DNA from: Deinococcus multiflagellatus
GTDB lineage: Bacteria > Deinococcota > Deinococci > Deinococcales > Deinococcaceae
Reading direction: 5' to 3'
Assembly: GCF_020166415.1 (NCBI RefSeq)
Contig: NZ_JAIQXV010000001.1
Coordinates: 310,001-374,000, forward strand
Length of the DNA: 64,000 bases
The translations under genes were made by a program, and so were the position numbers. Every line of letters begins with the position of its first letter. The stretch's first letter is position 1. Shown one piece after another: positions 53,679-61,951 of this stretch. The notes below the pieces were generated by a model that was not told where the DNA came from, made no database searches, and worked only from the letters and a program-made list of their open reading frames with translations.

Positions 53679-55086
53679 GGGCTTCTCCGGGGTTCAGGAA
53701 GGCGCGCACGCGCTCCAGCAGGTACGTTTCCAGGTCCGAGACCTCGGCGCCGCCTGCCGCAAAGTGGGCAAAACCCAGGGCGGTGGGCAGATCATCGGCG
53801 TCGCGCAGCCCCACGGCGGGCAGGTCGGGGCTCAGGCTGCGCACCGTCAGCATCTCGGCATCGAAGACGGGGTTCACGTGCAGCACCTTCAGCGCCGGAC
53901 ACAGCCGCCGGGCGGCGCGCAGGGCCGCGTGGAAGACGCCGGGCGGATCGTTCTCCACCCCGTCGGAGACCACGAGCACCGTCTGCGCGCCCCAGTTCAG
54001 AGCGTCCAGCAGCCGTTCGGTCAGATTGGTCTGCCCAGCCGCCTGCACCAGAAGAGAAGAGGCGGTGGGCTGGGTCCAGAAAGCGCGGTAGGTGCCAGCC
54101 GGGCACCCGGCGCGCAGCAGCAGATCGGTGGCCAGGGCCAGCGCCAGGGGGCGGCGGCGCTTCTCACGGGACCCCGAGGCGGAATAGGAATTGTCCAGCA
54201 CCGCCGCCACCCGGCCCGGTGAAAGAGGAAGCGGCGCCCTGTGCAGCACGGCCTGGGCGGCGCGGCCAAGCCAGTCTTCCAGTTCGGCGGCGCGGGCTTG
54301 CCGTTCGGTCAGCGGCAGGCCCAGCACGTACAGACACAGGGCCGTCAGGGGCAGGCGCTCCGGGCGCACCTCCACCACCGCCGCACTGCGGCGCTGCACA
54401 CGCAGCCGCTCGCCTTCCGTCAGGCGGGCGGTCATGCGCCCGGCCAGTTCCTGCGGGGGAATTCCGTGCCGGGCGGCCAGGCCCTGGGCCACGCTGTAGG
54501 GCAGCGCATAGACCGCCTGGGCGCTGTAGCGGGCCTGGCGATAGGTTTCCAGCAGCGGCGTGCGAAAAGCGCGGCGAAAGGTGCCGAACAGGAACTCCGG
54601 CAGTTCGCCGCCCAGGTGAAGGTGGGCGTGCAGGGCTGCTGCGCGCACGAAGCGGCGGTATTTGACCGCCTGAAACGTCAGGTCCCGCTGCCCAGCCATG
54701 TGGGCCCGCACCAGGGCGCGCGTGCGCCGGTTGTTCACCCGTTCCCGGCGCAGGCGCGCCAGCACTTTCCAGCTGCGCTGCGGTGGCAGGCGGCGCAGGG
54801 CGGCCCCCAGCAGCGCGTTTTCCTCGGCGCGGAAGTCAGGCGGGGTTTCGCGGCCCGTGCGCAGCAGGTTCACGATAATTTCGGCGGCGTTGAAATCGTT
54901 CACGCCTGCCGCCAGGGTGCGCGCATACAGGCGCCGGTAGTTGCCCAGAATGTAGGCGTGCAGAAACTGCACACTGACCCGCTGTTCGTCGGCGGTGTGG
55001 TAGAACTCCCGCTGCCCACTGCAGGCAAACGCGGCGTTCAGAAACAGGATCAGGTCTTCGCGGGCAATGGTGTCGTGGCTGGGCAT
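53665..55086 (-). CDS. vWA-domain protein with helical N-terminal domain
   Basis: Encodes 473 residues from the ATG at 55086, with AGGGAGG as RBS; the frame is open 29 codons further upstream. Residues 1-290 are helical (DLILFLNAAFACSGQREFYH, AAEIIVNLLRTG, SWKVLARLRRERVNNRRTRA). Residues about 292-460 form a von Willebrand A domain with a complete MIDAS: D298-N-S300-Y-S302 (VLDNSYSASGS), Thr353 (GQTNLTERLL) and Asp375 (VVSDGVEND). The order helical domain then vWA recalls Ro60/TROVE proteins, but no TROVE motif is certain. It is the first gene of a two-gene unit with 52557-53678. A metal-dependent protein-interaction role is inferred. Confidence 0.7.
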   Translation of the reverse strand: MPSHDTIAREDLILFLNAAFACSGQREFYHTADEQRVSVQFLHAYILGNYRRLYARTLAAGVNDFNAAEIIVNLLRTGRETPPDFRAEENALLGAALRRLPPQRSWKVLARLRRERVNNRRTRALVRAHMAGQRDLTFQAVKYRRFVRAAALHAHLHLGGELPEFLFGTFRRAFRTPLLETYRQARYSAQAVYALPYSVAQGLAARHGIPPQELAGRMTARLTEGERLRVQRRSAAVVEVRPERLPLTALCLYVLGLPLTERQARAAELEDWLGRAAQAVLHRAPLPLSPGRVAAVLDNSYSASGSREKRRRPLALALATDLLLRAGCPAGTYRAFWTQPTASSLLVQAAGQTNLTERLLDALNWGAQTVLVVSDGVENDPPGVFHAALRAARRLCPALKVLHVNPVFDAEMLTVRSLSPDLPAVGLRDADDLPTALGFAHFAAGGAEVSDLETYLLERVRAFLNPGEAHVDP

Positions 55087-55321
55087 GGGGGTCCCCTCCC
55101 TGGGACCAGCATGGGGGAGTGCCGAGGGGGGGACATGCAGAACGCCGCCCGGGGAAGGGCGGCGTGACGGCAAGGGGCAACCTCCAAAGGGATGTCTCGG
55201 AAGTCACGCCAGAGTCCCACAGGCAGCGTTCCGTGTTCCACTGTAGAGCACGGCGGGCCCAGAGCGACCCGCCAGATGACGGAGGGCCAGCTGCCGCAAT
55301 GGCGCAGCGGGAGGCTCCTCG
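55087..55321. other. Leader region of the vWA gene with strong hairpin
   Basis: On the minus strand a TACAGT (55240-55245) could be a -10, giving a leader of about 150 nt before the vWA ATG. It contains a 9-bp perfect hairpin, ACGCCGCCC/GGGCGGCGT (55142-55150 with 55157-55165) with a 6-nt loop and no T-tract. This is one of few genes here with a long structured leader. Small ORFs inside (55050-55241 minus) are not supported. Confidence 0.4.
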
Positions 55322-56404
55322 TTACGTCGTGCGTGCGGCCCGTGCGTAGGGCGCCGGCAGTTCCAGCGGTGCCCCCAAAAGTTGCGCCGCCGCCTGGGCC
55401 CAGTGGGGATCGCCCAGCAGGGGGCGGCCCAGGGCGATCAGGTCGGCGTGGCCGTTTTGTAGCAGGCCCTCGGCGCGCTCTGGGGTGTCAATCATGCCCA
55501 CCGCCATCACGGCGAGGTCCGGCACGGCGGCCTTCACCTGGGCGGCCAGCGGCGATTGATACGCGGGGCCCACCGGAATCTGCTGCGCCGGGGTCAGGCC
55601 GCCGCTGCTGATGTCCAGGGCGTCCACCCCCTCGCGCGACAGCAGGTCGGCCAGGGCCAGCGTCTGGTCCAGGTCCCAGCCGCCCTCGGCCCAGTCGGTG
55701 GCGGACAGGCGCACGAACAGCGGTTTGTGGTAGGGCCACGCTTCACGCACCGCGCGGGTCACCTCCAGCAGCAGGCGCACGCGGTGTTCAAAGGGGCCGC
55801 CGTAGGCGTCGGTGCGGCTGTTCGAGAGCGGGGAGAGAAACTGGTGCAGCAGGTAGCCGTGCGCGGCGTGAATTTCCACGGCGTCAAAGCCGGCAATCTC
55901 GGCGCGGCGGGCGGCGCGGGCAAAGGCGGCGGGCACAGCGGCCAGATCATCGGCCGTCATGGGGGTGGGGGTGCGCAGCGCCTCTGTGTAGGGCTGGTCG
56001 TCCGGGCCCAGCACCGCCCAGCCGCCGCGCTCGTCGGGCACGGCGCCGCGCCCGCGCCAGGGGGCGTAGGTGCTGGCCTTGCGCCCCGCGTGCGCCAGTT
56101 GCACGCCAATGCGCCCGCCCTGGGCATGCACAAAGTCCGTCACGCGGCCCAGCGCCGTGATGTGCCGGTCGTCCCATAGCCCCAGGTCCTCGGGGCTGAT
56201 GCGGCCTTCGGGGCTGACCGCCGTGGCTTCGGTAAAAATGAGCCCAGCGCCGCCCAGGGCGTACTGGCCCAGGTGTACCAGATGAAAGTCGTTGGCTAAG
56301 CCCTGTTGGGCCGAATACATGCACATGGGCGAGACCACCACGCGGTTGGGCAGCGTCAGGCCGCGCACCTTGAGGGGGCGGAATAACAGGGGATCGGCGG
56401 TCAT
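55322..56404 (-). CDS. Old yellow enzyme family NADH:flavin oxidoreductase (YqjM type)
   Basis: Encodes 360 residues; ATG 6 nt after TAGGCT. It is an FMN-dependent ene-reductase. Motifs: LFRPLKVRGLTLPNRVVVSP, then PMCMYSA with the Cys that marks the YqjM subclass, GAGLIFTEATAVSPEGRISP, GVQLAHAGRKAS, DAVEIHAAHGYLLHQFLSPL (His pair that binds the substrate carbonyl), LFVRLSATDW and LIALGRPLLGDPHW. The C-terminal Arg that reaches into the neighbouring active site in YqjM may be in PYARAART. It reduces activated C=C bonds; the physiological substrate is unknown, and roles in oxidative stress are common. Confidence 0.92.
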   Translation of the reverse strand: MTADPLLFRPLKVRGLTLPNRVVVSPMCMYSAQQGLANDFHLVHLGQYALGGAGLIFTEATAVSPEGRISPEDLGLWDDRHITALGRVTDFVHAQGGRIGVQLAHAGRKASTYAPWRGRGAVPDERGGWAVLGPDDQPYTEALRTPTPMTADDLAAVPAAFARAARRAEIAGFDAVEIHAAHGYLLHQFLSPLSNSRTDAYGGPFEHRVRLLLEVTRAVREAWPYHKPLFVRLSATDWAEGGWDLDQTLALADLLSREGVDALDISSGGLTPAQQIPVGPAYQSPLAAQVKAAVPDLAVMAVGMIDTPERAEGLLQNGHADLIALGRPLLGDPHWAQAAAQLLGAPLELPAPYARAARTT

Positions 56405-56817
56405 GGCGCCAGCCTAGTGCCGCTGGCCTGCCAGCCGCCAGGGGCGCCGGGTTTACGGAAAACAGAGGGTGAACAGGAGGGCCGAGGCCAGAGGGTGTCA
56501 TCGGAGCGGATGGGCAGGGTGGGGGAAGTGGGGACCGATGCGCTTTGAGCCTGTGGGAGGACCGAAAGGAAGCCACTTTGAGCCTTGCCGCCGGGTGCCG
56601 TTGCGAGTTGCTGTCGAAACGCCGGTAACCCGAGCAGGTCCACATGTCTTTGCCAAGGCGGGCGATGACCTCTTCCCTCTTGCGTCTTGCCATCCAAACT
56701 GGACCGGGAGAGCTGCGCCGCACGGCAAGGCACGTTCCAGACGATGCCGTTCTGGTCTTCACTGCTGATTGCCGTTAGAACTCCCCGGTCCACCGCACAG
56801 TCGGTAGCCCTCATTCC
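56405..56817. other. Intergenic stretch, no gene supported
   Basis: About 410 nt between two minus-strand genes. Minus-strand frames near 56640-56800 read in part like a broken IS5-type transposase N-terminus (NGIVWNVPCRAA followed, after a frame change, by LPVQFGWQDA), but the match is weak and interrupted, with no terminal repeats found. It lies upstream of the old yellow enzyme gene, which has its own -10 (TAGGCT). Confidence 0.35.
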
Positions 56818-57405
56818 CTACCCGCCCGTGCGCCGTGCCTGCCACGCCGCATGCGCCGCCTGGGCCAGGTCGGCGGCCAGGGTCCAGAAAGCCGCTTCCT
56901 GCTCCAACAACGCCCCAGCTGTGGCCGCGCCGCGCCGGGGCTGTCGGTACGGCACCGCCTCCAGGCGCGGCAGGAGGGTCCAGTGGGGGGCCCGGGCCAC
57001 CGCTGCCTGTGCCGCTTGCAGGGCCACCTCCTCGGCTACGGCCTGCGCTGCCGTCACCAGCGCCCCGTAGGCCGCCGAGAGCCGCTGCACCGCGCGCACG
57101 TCCGGCGCGTACACCCAGGGGCCGTGCTCGCCCAGCAGGGCCAGAAACCCGGTCCATTCGCTGCGCAGCAGGGCCGCCGGGACCGCGCGCGGCCCCAAGT
57201 CGCGCGGCAGCCAGGGCCGCACGCCCAGCAGGTCGGGGGCCAGGGTGCGCTCGCCCGCCAGCTCGGCGCCGATCCGCGCGGCGGCCCCTGGCGAGTCGAG
57301 GTCGCGTAGTTCAGTGAGGTGCGAAAGTTGGGCGCGGCCGGCCGGGCTTAGGGGCAACGCGCGGGGACGCGGCTGGCCCAGGGCGGCCCAACGGTCCAGG
57401 GTCAT
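56818..57405 (-). CDS. Hypothetical protein in ABC exporter operon
   Basis: Encodes 195 residues from the ATG at 57405, 16 nt after the stop of the ABC-2 permease gene. It is helical and Ala/Leu/Arg-rich (AYGALVTAAQAVAEEVALQA, LLEQEAAFWTLAADLAQAAH) without signal peptide or membrane segment. It contains PWLPRDLGPRAVPAALLRSE and WTGFLALLGEHGPWVYAPDV, which do not match a family I know. Its position at the end of the operon suggests an accessory role to the exporter, but it could be an unrelated passenger. Confidence 0.6.
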   Translation of the reverse strand: MTLDRWAALGQPRPRALPLSPAGRAQLSHLTELRDLDSPGAAARIGAELAGERTLAPDLLGVRPWLPRDLGPRAVPAALLRSEWTGFLALLGEHGPWVYAPDVRAVQRLSAAYGALVTAAQAVAEEVALQAAQAAVARAPHWTLLPRLEAVPYRQPRRGAATAGALLEQEAAFWTLAADLAQAAHAAWQARRTGG

Positions 57406-57421
57406 GGGCGGGGCACGGGCA

Positions 57422-58210
57422 TCAGCTGCTGGCGCTGGTGTAACTGGCCACCGCGCGGCGCCAGAACCAGCGGGTCAGGGCGAACAGGCCAGCGGCCACC
57501 AGGGGCGAGACCAGCGCCAGGGCGGGCGTCAGGGTCCCGGTCAGGGCCTGGGCAGGCACGGTGGTGATCAGGGCCACCGGCACCACAAAGGTCAGCAGCA
57601 GGCGCACCGGCACCGGAAAGGCGGTGGCGGGAAAGCGCGCGGCCCCAAACAGGCCGTTGAACAGTTCGGTGACATTCTGGGTTTTCACGAACCAGAAGGC
57701 GGTGGTGCTCAGGCCCAGCCAGATGCAGTACACGATCACCAGCGCCGAGAGGTACAGCGCGCCCGCCGCCAGCCACCCGGCCAGCGTGAGGTTCAGACCG
57801 CTGGCTGCGTAGACCAGCAGACCCAGGCCCAGCAGCAAGTCCGGCAGCCGCAGCAGATTCAGATACCGCACCGACACGTTGAACTGCGCGTCAATGGGCT
57901 TGAGCAGCGTGAAATCCATGTTGCCGGTGCGGATGGCTTCGGCAATCTTGCTCATGTTCGGCTGCACCACCACCGAGATAAAGCCTTCGGTGAGCATGAA
58001 AAAGCCCGTGACCAGCAGCGCCTCGCGGAAGGTCCAGCCGCCCACCTGCTGCACGCCGGGCTGGCTGAACAGCAGCGACAGGCCCAGCAGCGCCACCCCC
58101 GCTTCGCCCAGGCTGGCCAGCACCGCCCCCACAAAGTTGGCGCGGTACTCCAGCTGCGCCGAGACGCTGGCGGCGGTGAACACCCGGATCAGGCGCAGGG
58201 CGCGCCTCAT
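57422..58210 (-). CDS. ABC-2 family transporter permease (second subunit)
   Basis: Encodes 262 residues from the ATG at 58210, which overlaps the TGA of the first permease gene (ATGA). Six membrane segments are suggested: FVGAVLASLGEAGVALLGLS, FREALLVTGFFMLTEGFISV, PDLLLGLGLLVYAASGLNLT, WLAAGALYLSALVIVYCIWL and the last two around VRLLLTFVVPVALITTVPA and ALVSPLVAAGLFALTRWFW. It matches the ABC-2/DUF990-like permeases that occur in pairs with one ATPase. With 58207-59010 it forms a heterodimeric membrane domain. Substrate unknown. Confidence 0.82.
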   Translation of the reverse strand: MRRALRLIRVFTAASVSAQLEYRANFVGAVLASLGEAGVALLGLSLLFSQPGVQQVGGWTFREALLVTGFFMLTEGFISVVVQPNMSKIAEAIRTGNMDFTLLKPIDAQFNVSVRYLNLLRLPDLLLGLGLLVYAASGLNLTLAGWLAAGALYLSALVIVYCIWLGLSTTAFWFVKTQNVTELFNGLFGAARFPATAFPVPVRLLLTFVVPVALITTVPAQALTGTLTPALALVSPLVAAGLFALTRWFWRRAVASYTSASS

Positions 58211-59010
58211 GCCCCCACCGCGCCGTAGCGGCGCAGGCCCACGCGCCACACGGCGTAGCGCACGACCCCGAAAATCAGGCCCCAGGCCAGCAGCACCGCG
58301 CCGCCCTGCAGGGCCTGGGCCAGCGTGGCCTTGCCGGAAAGCAGCTGCGCGGGCAGGCCCAGCATGTAAGGAAAAGGGGTCCAGACGGCCACGCGCTGCA
58401 CCCAGTCCGGGTAAAAGGCTAGGGGCGCGAACATGCCGCCCAGCGCGGCGTACAGCAGCCACACCAGTTCCTGAAAGCTGGTGGAGGAATCGGTCCAGAA
58501 GGCCAGCAGGCCGATGGTGTATTCCCACAAAAAGCGCGCTGTGAACCCCAGCACCGCCAGCCCAATAGCCGCCGGGTAGGCCCACCACTGCGCCGTGAAC
58601 TGCGCCCCCGAAAGCCACGCAAACAGGGCCACCAGCCCCAGCAGCGCGGGCAGGCGCACAAAGCGCTCGGCCACATGGCCCAGAAAGTAGGTCCAGAAGG
58701 GGTCCAGCGGACGCAGCAGCCACGGCGACAGCTGCCCCTGGCGAATGGCGGGGTCCAGTTCCCAGGCCACCCACACCACCATCAGCTGCGAAATCAGCCA
58801 GGTGGACAGAAAGTAGGTGGCGAACTCGGCGGGCGTGTACCCGCGCACCTGCCCGCCGGGGGCGGCCTCGGCCTGCGCCATCCAGACCAGCATCATCACC
58901 AGCGACAGGGTGCCCGACAGCATCCAGATCACCACCTCGGCGCGGTACTCGGTCATCAGGGCGAACTGGGTGGCAAACAGCACGCGCACCTTGCGCCACG
59001 CCCAGTTCAC
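58207..59010 (-). CDS. ABC-2 family transporter permease (first subunit)
   Basis: Encodes 267 residues from the ATG at 59010, overlapping the ATPase TGA (ATGA). Six membrane segments are seen: ALMTEYRAEVVIWMLSGTLS, EFATYFLSTWLISQLMVVWV, LPALLGLVALFAWLSGAQFT, WWAYPAAIGLAVLGFTARFL, ELVWLLYAALGGMFAPLAFY and LQGGAVLLAWGLIFGVVRYA. LRPLDPFWTYFLGHVAER is a conserved cytoplasmic coupling-helix region of these permeases. It is organised as ATPase-permease-permease with its neighbours; such two-permease exporters (DUF990/ABC2_membrane_6 type) are found in many Gram-positives and Deinococcus. Confidence 0.82.
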   Translation of the reverse strand: MNWAWRKVRVLFATQFALMTEYRAEVVIWMLSGTLSLVMMLVWMAQAEAAPGGQVRGYTPAEFATYFLSTWLISQLMVVWVAWELDPAIRQGQLSPWLLRPLDPFWTYFLGHVAERFVRLPALLGLVALFAWLSGAQFTAQWWAYPAAIGLAVLGFTARFLWEYTIGLLAFWTDSSTSFQELVWLLYAALGGMFAPLAFYPDWVQRVAVWTPFPYMLGLPAQLLSGKATLAQALQGGAVLLAWGLIFGVVRYAVWRVGLRRYGAVGA

Positions 59011-60032
59011 CGGACCACCTCCCCGGCCTGGGTGGGGGCCGGGCGCGCGCCGAACAGCTCGGCCATCACAGTTTCCAGCGGGGGGTCTTCCACCGTCAGG
59101 TCGGCCACATCCAGCGCCGAGAGCAGCCGGGCGGCGCGCTCGCTGACCTCGGCGCGGGGCACGGTGAGTTCGGCGCTCAGGCCGTCGCTGCTGACCACCT
59201 CGCCGTAGGCCGCCAGCGCCTGGGCCGACGCAGGGCGGCGCAGTTGCAGGCGGATGGTCTTGCCACTGCTGCCGCGTTCGGCCAGGGCGTGCAGGTCGCC
59301 GTCAAAGACCACCTCGCCCGCGTCAATGACCAGAATGCGCCGCGCCAGGGCGGTCACATCGGCCATGTAGTGGCTGGTGAGCATCACGGTGGCCCCGTAG
59401 CGCTCGTTGTAGTCGCGCACAAAGGCCCGCACGGCTTCCTGCATGTTCACGTCCAGGCCGATGGTGGGTTCGTCTAAAAACAGGACCTTTGGGCGGTGCA
59501 GCAGTGCGGCGGCCAGTTCACATTTCATGCGCTCGCCCAGCGAGAGCTTGCGCACCTGCTTTTTCAGGATGCCCTGCAGGTCCAGCACCTCGGTGAATTC
59601 GGCCATAGTCGCGCGGTATTCGGCGTCGGGGATTTCGTAGACCGCCTGGTTGATCAGGAAGGAATCCAGGGCGGGCAGGTCCCACATCAGCTGCTGCTTT
59701 TGCCCCATGACCAGGGTGATGGTCTTCAGGAAGTCGCGCTCGCGGCGCCGGGGCTCGAAGCCCGCCACCCGCACCTCGCCGCCCGAGGGGTGCAGCAGCC
59801 CCGAGAGCATTTTCAGCGTGGTGGTTTTGCCCGCGCCGTTGGGACCCAGAAAGCCCACCACCTCGCCGGGTGAGAGCGCAAAGGACACGCCGCGCACCGC
59901 CTGCACCTGCCGGGTCTGGCGCCGCACAAAGGCCCGCACGCTGCCCAGAAAGCCCGGTTCCTTGTCGTGCACGGCGTAGGATTTGCTGAGGTCGCGCACG
60001 TACACCGCCGCGTCAGGTGAGGGCAAAGTCAT
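59007..60032 (-). CDS. ABC-2 exporter ATPase
   Basis: Encodes 341 residues. The ATG at 60032 follows TAGGCT by 10 nt; the longer open frame is not used. Walker A is GFLGPNGAGKTTTLKMLSGL, Q-loop MGQKQQLMWDLPALDSFLIN, signature LSLGERMKCELAAALLHRPK, Walker B VLFLDEPTIGLDVNMQ and switch LTSHYMADV. These are characteristic of the subgroup whose loops read 'GQ..QL.WDLP...SF'. A C-terminal domain of about 90 residues (IRLQLRRPASAQALAAYGEV and onward) may regulate or bind the permeases. It begins a four-gene operon with two permeases and the hypothetical protein. Confidence 0.92.
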   Translation of the reverse strand: MTLPSPDAAVYVRDLSKSYAVHDKEPGFLGSVRAFVRRQTRQVQAVRGVSFALSPGEVVGFLGPNGAGKTTTLKMLSGLLHPSGGEVRVAGFEPRRRERDFLKTITLVMGQKQQLMWDLPALDSFLINQAVYEIPDAEYRATMAEFTEVLDLQGILKKQVRKLSLGERMKCELAAALLHRPKVLFLDEPTIGLDVNMQEAVRAFVRDYNERYGATVMLTSHYMADVTALARRILVIDAGEVVFDGDLHALAERGSSGKTIRLQLRRPASAQALAAYGEVVSSDGLSAELTVPRAEVSERAARLLSALDVADLTVEDPPLETVMAELFGARPAPTQAGEVVR

Positions 60033-60117
60033 AGTGGCCCCCAGCCTAGAGCAGCGGCGCGGGCGGCGGCTGTAAGCCAGACGGCGGGGTAGGCGCCACT
60101 CCCCTACACTGTGGCGC

Positions 60118-61413
60118 GTGGACAACCCACTGCTGATCCTGGGCATTCTCGTGGTGCTGCTGATTTTGAATGGCTTCTTTTCCGGCTCGGAGCTGGGGGT
60201 GGTCTCGGCGCGCAAGTCCCGGCTGCAGGGACTGGCCGACCGGGGCAACCGCGCCGCGCAGCGCGCCCTGAATCTGGCCGAGCGCCCCGGGGCCTTTCTG
60301 GCCACCGTGCAGATTGGCATTACCCTGATCGGCACCCTGAGCGGCGTGTTTGCCGGCGACCGGCTGACCCCGTTTGTGGAGGCGGCCCTCAAGCCCTCTC
60401 TGGGCACCGCCGCTGCGCCCGTGGCCAAGGGGCTGGTGGTGCTGCTGGTGACCTACCTGTCGCTGGTGCTGGGCGAACTGGCCCCCAAGAGCATTGCCCT
60501 GCGCAACCCCGAGGCCCTGGCGCTGCGGGTGGCGCCGTTTTTCACCCTGCTGTCGGGGCTGACCCGGCCTATCGTGTGGCTGCTGGAAGCTACCACGCGC
60601 GGGCTGCTGTGGCTGCTGGGCCTGCGCGGCGAGCCCCAGGAACACGTCACCGAGGAGGATGTGAAGGCCATTGTGCTGCAGGCCAGCGAAACCGGCGGCC
60701 TGGAAGAGGGCGAGCGCGAGCGCATTGACCATGTGCTGCGCTTTAACGACCGCCGGGTGCGCGAACTGATGACCCCCCGGGGCGACGCCACCCTGATTCC
60801 GGCCACCGCGCCCCTGGACGACGTGGTGAGCCGCGCCCTGGCCGCGCCGCATGACCGCTACCCGGTGGTGGACGGCCACAGCCAGGTGGTGGGCCAGATC
60901 AGCGTGGTGGACCTGCTGCAGGCGGTCCACACCGGTGAGGCGTGGCTGGACCGGGTGCGCCCGGTGATCTACGTGCCCGAAACCGCCTGGGCCGAGGATG
61001 TCCTGAACCGCCTGACCCAGCAGGGGCACCAGCAGATTGCCATTGCCGTGGATGAATTCGGCATGTTTACCGGCCTGATCACCTCCACCGACCTGCTGCG
61101 CGAACTGGCCGGCGCCGACCACCCCGCCGATCCCAACGAACTGTTCCGCCGCGACGACGGCTCGTATCTGGCCGACGGCGCCCTGGCCATGCACGACCTG
61201 CGCGAGCGACTGCCGCTGCCCCGCCTGGAGCGCGAGGATTTCAGCACGCTGGCGGGGTATGTGCTGGGGGCGCTGGGGGAGTTTCCGCCGGTGGGGGCGC
61301 AGGTAAGGGTGGAGGACTGGCTGCTGGAGGTGGTGGATTTGGATGGGGCGCGGATTGATAGGGTGCTGATTGTGCCGCCGGTGGGGGTGGTGGTTGGGGG
61401 GGAGGTGGAGTGA
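60118..61413 (+). CDS. CNNM/CorC (TlyC, UPF0053) family transporter
   Basis: Encodes 431 residues from a GTG at 60118, 7 nt after TACACT (60105-60110). Residues 1-180 are the DUF21/CNNM membrane domain (LLILGILVVLLILNGFFSGS, LVVLLVTYLSLVLGELAPKS, with the conserved acidic ELAPKSIAL). Two CBS repeats cover about residues 200-330 (RRVRELMTPRGDATLIPATA, HDRYPVVDGHSQVVGQISVV and QQIAIAVDEFGMFTGLITST). A CorC_HlyC C-terminal domain follows (EDFSTLAGYVLGALGEFPPV, WLLEVVDLDGARIDRVL). Members are proposed Mg2+ or Co2+ efflux proteins; the older name hemolysin is misleading. It ends at the edge of the giant palindrome. Confidence 0.9.
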   Translation: MDNPLLILGILVVLLILNGFFSGSELGVVSARKSRLQGLADRGNRAAQRALNLAERPGAFLATVQIGITLIGTLSGVFAGDRLTPFVEAALKPSLGTAAAPVAKGLVVLLVTYLSLVLGELAPKSIALRNPEALALRVAPFFTLLSGLTRPIVWLLEATTRGLLWLLGLRGEPQEHVTEEDVKAIVLQASETGGLEEGERERIDHVLRFNDRRVRELMTPRGDATLIPATAPLDDVVSRALAAPHDRYPVVDGHSQVVGQISVVDLLQAVHTGEAWLDRVRPVIYVPETAWAEDVLNRLTQQGHQQIAIAVDEFGMFTGLITSTDLLRELAGADHPADPNELFRRDDGSYLADGALAMHDLRERLPLPRLEREDFSTLAGYVLGALGEFPPVGAQVRVEDWLLEVVDLDGARIDRVLIVPPVGVVVGGEVE

Positions 61414-61420
61414 GGCGGGG

Positions 61421-61943
61421 TGGTTTGCTGCGGTTGCCCCACCCCCCCAGCCCCCCATCCCCAGAGGGGACGGGGGGAGCGGCGCTGCGCTGGCAAACGT
61501 TGACTGACGGTTCGGGGCAGCTTGCCTTCGCCCCGCGTTGTACGCCGTGGCCTTGCTCCGCCCATCGCCGTACGCCCGCGCGCTTCGCGCACGACGGCTT
61601 CCGTTGCTCACCCTGTAGGGGTGAAGGGTGGGGACGCTTAAGACACGAGGTTCTACTTTGAACAACACAACGGCCAAATGCCGAAGCTGCTGTTCAAAGT
61701 AGAACCCTCTGGGCCGCACCAAGATAGCTTGCCCCTTTACCGCCCAGGTCCAGGCGAGGCCGTCGTGCCCGAAGGGCGCGGGCCATTGCGGTGGGGCGAA
61801 GGATGGCGTCGAAGCCGGACACGTCAATTGGTCGAGCAACCCCAGCCGACGTCAGTAGAAACTCTTGCCCAGTGCTAACGTCTGCTCCCCCCTGCCCCTC
61901 TGGGGTAGGGGGGCTGGGGGGGTGGGGCAATCGGGGAAACCTC
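61421..61943. repeat. Giant imperfect palindrome (~250-bp arms)
   Basis: The two halves are reverse complements with small divergences. Outer arms: TTGCCCCACCCCCCCAGCCC (61434 onward) and its complement ending at 61930. Middle: the CTTCG..CACGACGG block near 61578-61597 and its complement near 61759-61778. Inner arms: GGTTCTACTTTGAACA (61649-61664) and TGTTCAAAGTAGAACC (61691-61706), with CGGC/GCCG at the very centre (61671-61683). It has no coding capacity and lies between convergent genes. Confidence 0.8.
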
Positions 61944-61951
61944 AATCCCCC

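Noticed and set aside
60046..61839. 597-codon minus ORF opposite the CNNM gene
   Set aside because: His/Gln-rich shadow of the conserved CNNM protein extending into the palindrome.
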